From Parelaphostrongylus tenuis (lineage: Eukaryota; Nematoda; Chromadorea; Rhabditida; Metastrongylidae): a DNA stretch of 64,000 nt. This document shows, in pieces, positions 36,501 through 48,500 of the stretch. Position 1 is the stretch's first letter; the number at the start of each line of letters is the position of its first letter. The stretch is from positions 62,001 through 126,000 of the forward strand of contig JAHQIW010007012.1 of assembly GCA_019055375.1 (NCBI GenBank). The letters run 5' to 3'. The notes beneath the pieces were generated by a model. It was not told the DNA's origin. It saw only the letters and a program-made list of their open reading frames with translations, and ran no database searches. Both the position numbers and the translations under genes were made by a program.

Positions 36501-39500
36501 AAAATATAAGGCGAACAGATATACAATGACAACCCACAGCAAAAAATTTGATCTCGATATTTCCCGGCAAAAGGGTAAAATGTGAAAAACAATCATTGGA
36601 AATTCTACAGATTTTTTAACCCTACGATTAATGCCATTATGGTAAAACTGACTTCCATGCTTTGTAGTGACGGTGGCCACGGAGCTCAAGTTGCTGGAGC
36701 CTTTGACGTTAAGTGCCTGAACCACGATAAAATATCGTTTTTCAGGTTCCAAGTCGTACAGTGTTGCCATAAGCTCATCTGACTTTGTATCGTGCTGAAA
36801 ATCAAACGCTAGGACATGCGATAAGTGTTTTAAAATAGAACGTGATTACAATATTCCACAGAGAGATTGGAGTAGACCGATCCTGGTTCGTGTAGTAGAT
36901 TCGGTAGTTAGTAATGACACCGTTCGGCTTTTCACTGGGGCTCCATTTTATTAACACTGAATCCCGACTCAGGCTCCGTGGCTTGGACCTGAAATAATTT
37001 CAATTGCAACAATTAACTGAAACAGGAATTATGGAAAAATGAAAACGCTCAAAAAATGACGATGACAGACGGTGACAAAATTGTTCAGAGAGGTCCATTG
37101 AGGGGCAACCCTCCGAAGTCAATTCATTTTTTTTAGCTGTATCACAATTAAACGGTTTCAAATAATCAGCGTAAGATCAATTAATAATGATCTCGACAAC
37201 ATAACAATTAAAATTCCGAAAAAGATCAATCCAATTACCCTTGAGCCTGATATTGATTACTTAAGTATTTTGCTTTGATCGAAAATGTCCTATATAGGAG
37301 CAATTTGTTCAAAATTTTTCACAGACTTTTGCTGTTCACCGAGCTGAAAAGCGGAAGTTTTGCTTATACGAAGATGTGAGGAATAATAAAGTTTCCAATT
37401 TTGCTAGACGGAAAAGTGTGTCAGAGCGAACGTTTCATTGTGAATGATTGACGATTTTCAGATCATTTCGATAACTAATGTTACCTTATTTCAGTAGCGC
37501 TTACCTTAACAGGAGGACTTCCTGGAGCTGCAGGAGCTGTCTGAGCTTCTCGTGTCACTGATGGTGGACCCTCACCAAATTCTCCCACAGTTACAATTGA
37601 GAATTCGTATAACTGAAAAGGTGGAACATAGTTATATTTTCTACAGCTAGTTAACGAGTGCGAAGCTTAGGAGAAAGTGCACCTGAAACGGTTCTAAGTT
37701 CTCGATGGTAGTATTCGTTAATTTGGGATCTACGTGATATTTCTTCAGTGCATTGGAGTCGCTATACCTGTAGATCATCAATAAAAGTAGCTTAGAAAAA
37801 ATAGGCACTCATTTTTAGCAAAACTTCTCTAAGGAAATTATTTGAGATACTGAGAACAAAACCATTTCAAAAAAAAAAACCATGCAACTGATGTTACGAC
37901 ACAGCAAACATACCCAGTGGAGGCTTCGACTGCTCGAGGAAGAGACCTCAAAACTTCGTGTTAGTTAACAGATCACTTGTGAGTTAAGAAAATGAAACGT
38001 ATTATGTGCATGCACACTGTATAAGAAAAGTTTATTCCATTTATTTCAAAGGTACAATCCAATCATGACTAGTTGTTTATCATTTCAGATAATTACGAGG
38101 TTGTGAAGTTCTACTCCTGAAACTTTGGCCAAACATTGCATGTGATATGCTTTAAGTACACCTTCTAACCCACGGGGTACACAGAAACATGTCGCCAGCC
38201 ACGGCTCGCCGCGCGCAACCACCAGTCCGTAGGCCGTGTGCTTAGTGATGTTGCTCTTCGGGGTAAGGTTGCTGCTGAGATCTCCTCCTCAGCGCTTCAC
38301 AGGAGCTTTTCTAGTGCTATATTTTGTGCTCCACTTCTATCTTTTCAGTTCAATAGTCACAATACAATAAAAACCATTTGGCACTACGGACAGCTCGATG
38401 CGCGGCGTCGGGGCTAGCGACGTGTCTTGGCCGCATCCAACGGGCCATTGAAGATTTGAACCCAGAACTAGTTCAGTAACGCGAACATAAATAACGCTGT
38501 AGCGCTTTTCAAAAGAAATGAAACGCGGAATTATGCTTCATGATTCATTTATATCGATATTCAACTTGCTTTCTTTTAGCTTGAAGCAGTATCTGATTAA
38601 TCTTGGACGGAATCATAAGTATTAATGCATGCCAAATCATCTGAATACTGTAAAAACTTTGCTGCCATGCTTTTCATCGGTCAAAAGGACATATGCAAGG
38701 TATAGATGGATTGCACACATGCATACATTCATAATCACACACACACACGCACCCGACGGTGACACACATTATTAGCTGTGGTTAGTTTTCCTTTTCAAAG
38801 TTTAGACAAGCGAACTGAGGTCAAAAAAATTTCTATCACATTTCGAGAACTTTGTTTAGCTTCCTGCAGTATGTACTTTTCTTTGACCTTATTTTCATGA
38901 CATTTTTCCACCAGATGTTTATTTTATATAAAACGTGTATTTAGCTCAAAGCTCGAAGGTTAAGAAGAAGTTCTATAAACTGAACGAGAGATTAAGGCAA
39001 GTAACGACCAACATACTTTTGTCTATATTTAACTATATATTCTTTGGCTGGCTCGTTTAACCTGGGTGTTTGCCATGTGAGCGTTACGCTGTCGCTTGAG
39101 ACTGAGGAGACTTGAAAGTTCCGCGGTGCAGATGGTAGTGCTAAACAGAGACAAGTTCTCTAATTTTATATGATTTTAGTGCAGATTAATATAATGAAGG
39201 TGAGAAGAAGATGATTAAGAATGTTAAAAACATCCGCCGTAGGGTTTTTATCTAATTGCCCTTAACCTGATACTTGATCAGTGTGCAGCATAGTGAAATA
39301 GTTTGAACTCCTCTCTGATTAATTTTTGTTGTCTCCTTTCAATTACAACTTTCTAGAGTCGGTATTAACATTCAAGAATAGCTTCTTTTATGATCAAACA
39401 GAGCTTAGAAAGAGTGTTGTGCAAAATGGGCGTCAGTAGTGCAATGGGTTAGAGCACTCGTTCCCGGAAAGAGTAAGGTGAGGATCCTAGTCCCGTCTGA

Positions 39501-42500
39501 CGCAAACATTTTGCATGTCACTTTTTATCACTTTTGTGCCACTGAGTTTTTTTTATGATTTAGCTAATTCCACGAGGTTAATGAATCAACTTTATTCGGC
39601 AAACGCTTCGACATCTTCGTCTTCGAAGCAGATGAGTCATATCGATTATGCACAATCAACGGGTAATTAGCACACCAAGCATCTTGTAGATACGGACATC
39701 GCCGAGTGACGTTGTTGAGTAGTGCTCTAGTGAAGAAGATTTGGCTCGAACACCAGCGAAGGCTAAGATACACAAAGAGGAACTTACGACTGTGCGCAAT
39801 CAACTTGAATTTTCGACGAGAAGAGGACGAAGACGTCGAAATATCAGCCGAATAAAGCTCATATCAAGATTGCATGGATAATTGTACACTGGATGTCCGT
39901 TAGCCGGCTTTTTTTCTCTCACATTTACTCAGGAATCTCTCTTGAATACTTCTTTATTTGTACCTTAACTTTTCGTTTACCGCTTGTTTTCCTCCTATTG
40001 CAGGTACGATGCTAAATACAAACACAAAAATGCTGTGATACGAGCAAAACTCAGAACGTGAAGTGACCTCGAACAAATGTTTAGCTCATGGGGAAGCTCA
40101 CATGTTGCACGGTGCACGACTAATTCAAAACAAAGCAAGGCTGAGCCTCGATGGTCGATGGGAGGTTCCAGAAAAAGTAATCTCATGCCCGATGCCATTG
40201 CTTCCGAGCTTTGTTCGTTTTCTCAGCAATCTTGCGGACACGTTCATTTACCTGTTACTTCAATATCCATTAAGATTCAGTAATTAATTCAAAATGAGAA
40301 AGATTGAATTAAAATCGAAGAATCGAAAAAAAAAACAACTAGTGCGGTTTTTCAAATTACCAATGCATTTCCAAAGTTCCTTAAAAATGAAAAAAGTCTA
40401 AAAAAAGGGCTTGAATTTTAAGACAATACCTTGCACGTCGACTAGTGTGGTGGCTTCGATGTTACCCAGCTTGCTAACAGCAACGCAAGTAAAGTTATCC
40501 GACTGTTCAACATTGGTTAGAGTGAGCACATTCTTACCAATCGGTGCCATTGCCGGATCGCTGAGCATCACTACAACTTCTTGTTATTATCACGTATGAC
40601 CTTGTGGTGAGAGAGATCGAGTAAACAGATTAGTAGGCAGTTGATGCCACGGTTTATCAAACAGTTTTACGTCAATAAATTGTAATAATGAAATAATAAA
40701 TGATTAACTTGCCATCGTCACTCTTTTTCCAGAACACTCTTGGCATAGGAAATCCGACTGCGACACACGTCAAGTTCACACTGCCTCCGGCCCCAACACG
40801 GTAGATCTTTTCCAGTTTGTAAGAAAAATACGGTGGGACTCGCCGAACTGAAATGCGATCAAATAAGATAACCTCTCCAAAATTATCTTCGCACTAACTG
40901 CCATTCACTACAGAAACCTTTCTAGCTCAAATTCCTGCTCTTACCCGTTATCGATAGTTTTAAGATAACGTATTTAGTATCAACACAACAATTCTACTCA
41001 AGTCACAAACCGAACTCGCTTGCGTTGATGTGTGTCTCGATACCAAAGAGATGTAAGGGCAGTGTATGCCCTAAAAAGGCGCTGACCGACCCGAAGGCTT
41101 GGTAAATCAGCACTAACTTCATTGGTGAATTATCTATGAGACATCTAAAATTGATGGAATAATCAACTGTTTGGGGAAAAGAAGAGAGAAATAATTGAAA
41201 AGACGATACATAATGTGGTACGTAATGAGTATTGGGAGGATTTCCAGGAAAATTATTGTAGTAAAACCTATTTTCTATATTTTATCCACATAAGCAGAGT
41301 GATCGATCTTACTCCAAAACAACGAGAGGAAGCGAAAATGTGTAAGTCAAGAGGTGAATGCCTTATCGGTTGCATTAACATCACGTTCAGAGCTTTTCCT
41401 GCGTTAGATCTCCACAAACCAACGTCGGATTGCTCCCAAGTGGACATCGAAACCGGTTCAAGAGCCCTTGCTTTCGTGTACAACATCTGCCGATCAACGG
41501 CCACAGCCATAATGCGATATCGTCGGGAAATGGAGTATTGCTCGCAATCCAGATGCTTTATGAGTACCCCGTGACCCGTAATGTTCTTGATGGGTGGGAT
41601 GAATGCCGAAGGAATGACGATGCGCTAAGTCTATGTCCACGTATTTTGTTAATACATTTTACGATGGAGCGCAGTGGTTAGAAATGCTCTGCGTCGCACA
41701 CACGGTCGATGGTTCGATGTGGCGCTCATGGCTCACCAAGCGATTCATCCCTCCGGAATCGGTGAATTAGCACCCCAATTGTCTCAGAGGATAAGCAGCG
41801 CTGACTCGATACAGCGCTAGGCCACAACGGGCCATTGTAAGAGCCGAATATGCATTAAATCACTTCAAACGAAGCTTAGAATTGAAGACGAATGCATGGC
41901 GCATCCCTTAAGGATTGATCGACGCCGAAAGCTCCATCCTTTTATATCTCAGTAACGTAAAATATTCCTATGAACCTGGTTGTTTGTCTCATTTTGAAAG
42001 TATCTAATCAGTAATTCAACGGTCACCAAATAACAAACGCCGTCAGGCTAGAAAAGGATTTTGTTGTGAGCTTAACACAAGCGATACGGCAATGCAGAAA
42101 TATGAGATACCTGTGCAAAAGACTAAGCAAACAAGACCACACTCAATTTTCCAGTGCTACGAAAAGCTGCCAAAGGCGTCGGCTTTGATCAATCTCTGAG
42201 GGATGCGCAATCCACCCGACTTCATTAAGCATCGTTAGAGGTGATTGAATGCATGTCTGGCTCCTATAGTGACTCGCTACAACCTATTAATGTATCAAGT
42301 TAATGCTACTATCTTCTCAGAGAAGTCTTGTACCAATCTGCGGATCCTGTAAGGTTTGATGGGCCTAAGACGCTGGATCGAACCAACCACCACGTTTGTG
42401 TTACTGAGCAGCTCTCTGAGCATTGTGCCATGCACGCCTGTGCCGCTAATTAGAAAGAAAACCACGAGAAAATCTGAATAGTCAATTCCCACAGTGAATG

Positions 42501-45500
42501 GGTCCGAAAAAACCCTGCAGTTGTTTACAGACCGCTATGATTGAAGTTTGTACTTCGATGCTTCGATGCCTTTTGACAAAGAACGATGGTGCACTATTGG
42601 CAGCATTTAAGGCAGAGATTGGATAGAATTGAATACTTGACTTTCTGAGGTCAAACTTCGTTTCATAGAATAGGATTTAAGGTGAGGATAGTTGATGAAT
42701 ACGGCTGCTATTGCTACAGATTTATAAGCCAAGTGCACTACTATGCCACTATAAATCGTTAGTCGTCATGCAAAAACTTTTCTACCCCGGTTTTTGTCAT
42801 ACGTGACAGATGAGCATGTCAGTGTCTTCATTACTTGACTTTGCCCATGCGAGCACATGGAACAAGTGATACTCACCAGGCGAATGATGAATGACGAGTG
42901 ATCGCGCTACGACAATTTTTCGAGCTCGATAAATTATAAATGGCAAGAATAAATTACTGATTAGAAATCACTGATTAGATTAGGTTAGTGAACTTGAAAG
43001 TGAAACTTCAGGGTTTCAATTGATGTATACGCTAAAAAAACCGAAAAGAAAGCCTGCGGACGTTGATGAAAAATTTCCTTCCAGAATTTTCGACTATAGA
43101 TGGACGGTGAAACTTTCCATAAGAACCAAGTAAATGTATTGTGCTGTCATTGTTCAAGAAACCTTAGAAAAAGTTATTCAAAAAGTTTTTCTTTTCAGAA
43201 ACGCATCATCTCTACAGAACTCTTGCTTTGATGGGCTTAATTTGCTAGTTACCGGAACTTGAGTGTCTATATAATGACTACTCTCCCAGTTCCTTGGATG
43301 ACTCTCACTCACACGTCTGTGGATCGTAGAAAATTTTCGACTTGTTTCATTGAGGCAGCTGTCATTCGTAAATGAAGAATTTTCGTACGTTGATTTTGCT
43401 GCGTTTTTGAGATAATGTTGTAGTTTTTCCTTATAGTGTCTGAATGCTAGCTGGACATAAACTCTGCTCGGATCTTAAGGTAAGGTTTACATGACTTTCC
43501 TCGCGGAAGTTTCTAATCATATGCAGGTAGGAAGTATGTCTTACAGCTTTTCTAGGACAATGCAGCTGCAATTCTCATGACAACAGCAGTTCCTATAACT
43601 AACCCATTGGGGACGGCGTATTTCTTCAAAAATAAACGCTTTTCGGAGGGCTTTTTTTGTAGGATAGAGTTTCTCTCTTTTAACTTTGCAATCCATTCAA
43701 AAGCTTAATCCTTAGCAATTTCGATACTTTGCTTTGTTTTTCTGAAAAAGTTGTTCGTAACGCGCTGGAGCAGCGAGAATAAAATTACGTTTCACACTCG
43801 GCGATCATTTTTTGGTCGTCTAAGGTCTATGGGCGGCTATTTATTGGCTATCCAATGGCCATTCGATAGCATAAATTTTCGCAATCAGGAAGCTTTTTTC
43901 GCTTCATAAGGACTTTCTAGAAAACCAAACTTTTTCTGAAAATGTCTTCACTGAACGCTGTAAGATCGAAAAGAGATTACGTTTTGCACTCGGAGTAGTC
44001 AGCCCGCTGTTTGAATTTCACAGTAGAAAAAGTTCAAGCAACGGGTTAACTAATCCGATTGCGAAAGTAGAAAAAACATTTTGTAGAATGATAACCGAAG
44101 CTACTAATTCACAGCGATAGAACAAACTGTCTTTTATAATTCAACCCACGTATTTTTTCGCACAAAGGAAAAGACTATATATCAAAAGTTGCGTCCTCGC
44201 GATCCGCACTGCGTGCAACGATTTTACTTGCGGCTCCGAAAAAAAAAAAGTTTCGTTATTTATTTACTAATTTCTTCTCCATTTAGGGAGAGATTTTTTC
44301 AATTTTTCGATCTCCTGATGCTTCATCATTTTTTTAAATGATCAAATGTCTTTGATGCATAGAGTCTAGCAGAACGTAATGCTTTTTTCGCCTCATGAGG
44401 ACTTTTTAGGAAAACCGAACTCGGTTTCAAATTCACCGTTTATTAAGCTAGAATAGGTCCTAAAACTTTGGTGAGAAGCTACTCACAATCACTATTCGAG
44501 CAAAAAATGCGTGCCAAGGGTGAAACGTTGTTTTTTTTTCATTATTATAGCACAGTAACAAGTTCTTCGAAAAAGCCAAACACAATTTTGAAGAATGTTA
44601 GAGGTTCGAGCTATTGAAAAATTATTGTAAGTCTAAGATATAAGCGAAAAACGCGACGTTTCGGATGGACTGATCGACCGATCACTTAGGATACATGTAG
44701 GAAACCGATCCTCAACCTCCAAAATGAGTGGCTATCAATTTGCTCAAATCATCATAATTTCATTGCACTACTCTCAAGAAGTCCACTAGTTATGAGTATC
44801 TATAAAATAGATCTACACTTAAATAGTCAAAATTCTTGATCTATCTACTCATTGATTCATTTCTGGCGATTGGCTGCTTTGACTTTCATTTATGGGCGAT
44901 CGTAAATTTTGGTAAAATTAAATTTCGCCGCAAATGTTTCGAAATTATGACGAGCATTGAGAACGACGATACTCTAGGCATTCTGCGGTGAAAGGTTTTC
45001 CAATTAACGGTTTCTATGCGCCTTTAATTTAAAAATCTATTCACTAGTGCAAGTTCACGTGGGAAGCAATTATTTATAGGCAGTTCTGATCTATTTAAAA
45101 GCAGGTATTTTATAAACAATGAATTGAGAATTTCTTAGTTTTCTTGCGTTTTCCAAAAAGAAAGAAGTTTATAGGCCTGATTTATTACTTGAACATATAA
45201 ATTAATTACTCAAAAAAAGAAGTTCTTCTTTTTCTATGAACTAACACAAACAGTTGGATATCACCGCATTTTTTGCAAAGGAAAGTGTAGAAGAATTTGG
45301 AAGTCTCGAAGAACCGCGTAGAGAAGAATTTGAAGCACACTGAATCCGACTATTTGAAGAGTCTTTCGATGGCAAACCAGCACGAACGCATAAGAAAAGT
45401 GCGCAAGAGTTACTAATATAGAGATATCAACCAAGTGAAGAAAGAAAGACAGACTTCGTAGAGGAAGAAGAGGAAGCAATGTGTGATTTTCTATTCTCCG

Positions 45501-48500
45501 GGCTGCAGACTCATAAGGGCCAGATGCGAGTTTGATGACAAATGGCAAACGGAATGACAGCAACACAAGGCAACGTTCCGTCATATAGCTGTTACAAAAA
45601 CTAGGCAAGAGATCTGTAAGTGAGAGATTACAAAATTGACAGAGAATGACATTCTCCATGAGGTTTCCAGAGGGCTGCTTATGATATCAGGATCAGCATT
45701 TTGAGTAGCGAATGATTTACTAAGTTCTCATCGGTAACAAACAGAATGCGAACCACAGGTTTTTGAGTTCGAAATCATATGATTTACACCATACATAAAT
45801 TGTCGAATAGAACATTTGCCTGGTTTAGCATGGAAAACTTCTTAAGTCTGAACGTTTGACTGGGCAAATGATAGGAAACTTAGAAGTTAATCAAACTCTT
45901 TGGATTCTCAGGAAGAGAAAAAAGATGGAATTAAACGACTAAACGATCTTCCACTTCTTTTTTAGTTTCCTACGGTTGAATTAATAGTATTGTAATACTT
46001 GCAGTAGACACTCATCAGAAGAGAAAGTTAAAGAAAGAGAATTGTTATAAAAGTTAGAAGAGAAGAACTGTCACTGAATAAAGACGATTTGTAGATCAAT
46101 CAAACTCGAAGAAAAACTTTTTGGAACAACGATATTCATTGAAGAGACTTTGCGGTTACTCTGAAATGCATTACAGTGGTGGTAAAAGTTATGGCAAACA
46201 ATAATGCTTGAAGTGGGAATTTTGTGCCGGTGTTATGAGCGAGAGGGAACCGAATGAGACCACACGACCCCACTATATCTCTTAATCCAATTCGCTATGC
46301 AACAGCTACACCCGTAGTAATAATGTGCCACATGAATATCCCTTCATTTAATATGGAAATCGCTGTCATATCTACAAACAAATATGATCCAAGAGAAAAA
46401 GGTTGGAAATTACAGTCAGAAAATGTAGCCGTATACAGGTCCTTATCACTCTACAGCAACTTCGTTCTCTTAAGAAAGCGGCTGAATAATAGATCATTTT
46501 GAGGATTTATTTCGAGCATTCAAAAATCGCTGAGTAACCAAAATCCTATTTTTCCTTTTTTTTGAGCGGAGCACGAGGTGTTAAATTCAACTTTATTCAC
46601 ACAATCAAAAAGCTAACGTTTCGGCAGATCGCCTTCGTCGGAGTCTGGAAAGGGTCAAAGTTGTTCACAATTTAATCAGTCGAACACTTCCATCACTTTT
46701 TTAGAGAAAATTGTCAGACCTAGATTCTAGTCGCATTAAGGACAAGGTCAACCTTAAGCATACTCACCGCTTTTATTATATGTCTTATACAGAATGAACA
46801 CGTGAAGAACAACGGAACGCTAATCACATAGGCCAGTAATGCACTATACCCATCAAAACAACAGTTTTAGTACTGACTCATATCACGGATGATTACGAGG
46901 CATTCTTCCCAACTAGAGGCTTGGTAATGGGGCAGCGACTGGCGCCTAACCGAGCTACTGCGTTCATGTCCAAAGTAGAAGCTCCAGTGATTGATCTTCG
47001 CCCATTACTCTATTGTAGGTATATAGATGATTGCTAGGTCATCTCTGTTCGACTCAAAGAGAGCTAGACAGTTGCTGCAAGCTGCTAATCGAACAGTCAA
47101 AGCATATGAAATTCACCCGTAAGACACCAAAAGATGACTGGCTTCTTTTTGCGAACGTGCAAATAAACTCAAGCGATAAACCTACAAAGTGGTAACGAAA
47201 GCCAAGTAATAAAAATATCCTGGTTCACTATCTCTCCTTTCATCCCTTGCACATAAAGAAGGCGTTAGTAAAAAACATGTCTCGAAATGCCGCCGGTGTG
47301 TGCACCGGAGAGGAGCAGAAAAGAGAATCCGAAAAGCTAGCTCGGAAAATAGCCAATTCCAATGGATATAACTTTCTAACCCCCCGGCTTAGGTTTAAAG
47401 GAAACAACACGTTCGTGCACGAAAGTTCTAGAGAATGTAAGATCCCGTTTATCCTTTCGTTCTTTTCAAATGAGATAAGTACGGCTATAAAACGTTGTTC
47501 GAGAAGAGCAGGCTTAGAGCATCTGGTGTCAGTAACAAATATACCACCAAATACTCTTAGGTGCCAATTAGTTCGTAATCGTTCATATGACCGCCTTTGC
47601 ACAACAAAAAACTGCCGAATGTGCCCTTACGGTAGAAACGGTGATTGCATGAGCGTAGGCACAGTGTACCGAATCTCTTGCCAAGCGTGCGACGATAAAT
47701 ATATTGGCGAAACGGGTAGGCCGCTCTATGCTCGCACAGAAGAACACTCAGCTGACATGCGCCATACTAGAAAAAGCACCCCGCCAGTATGCATTGAGCC
47801 CAAAAGCATGCCGGAGAATATGATGTAGAGGTCACCATCCTTGAGCAGGAGCAAAAAACATCAGCGCGAAAGATACTTGAGGCGTTCTGATAAACACGAC
47901 CAATCCAACTATGAACCGCAGAGAAGAATGCCTCGTAATCACCCGTGATATGAGTCAGTACATAAGACTGTTGTTTGATGGGTATAGTGCACTACTGGCC
48001 TACGTGATCACCGTTCCGTTGTTCTTCACCTGTTCATTCAGTGGAAGACATATAATAAAAGCGGCGAGCATGCTTAAGGTTGACTTTGTGCTTGATGCGA
48101 TTGAAATCTAGGTCTGACAGTTTTCTCTGGAAAAGTGATGAAAGTGTTTAACTGATTGAATGTGAATAGCTTTGACCTATCCAGGCTCTGACAAAGGCAA
48201 CCTGGCGAAACGTTAGCTGTTTGATTGTGTGAATAGAGTTTGGATTTAACTCCTGTGCTTCGCTCAAGAAGAGGGAAAAAATAAGAGTTACTGAAACATG
48301 CCGAGGTTGATAGACAGTCGGTCTTGGGACTTGAAACAAGACGTAACCGAAAATCGATGCATTCTTCATTTCTTTTTGGCTACTATTTTTTTCTATTTTT
48401 TGATTATCTCGAATGTTATTACGTGAAGGAGAAATCAATGCTCTCCTTTTCAGAATCACAGAAGATATTGAGACTATATTCAAGTAATTTTTTTGAAGAA

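Larger units (their letters stand above)
46566..48262 (+). mobile_element. Penelope-like retroelement with inverted terminal repeats
   Basis: Inverted arms of ~340 bp (46566-46909 and 47922-48262) share CGTTCCGTTGTTCTTCAC-type blocks and the GCCGAAACGTTAGCT/GGCGAAACGTTAGCT phrase. Between them lie reverse transcriptase motifs and a GIY-YIG endonuclease, the combination that defines Penelope-like elements. Such elements often have inverted pLTRs. A stop follows the RT active site, so it is dead. Confidence 0.87.

Noticed and set aside
45261..45659. 132-residue minus-strand ORF
   Set aside because: Hydrophobic and cysteine/leucine-rich with no splice sites or recognisable domain; more likely the reverse of AG-rich intron sequence.
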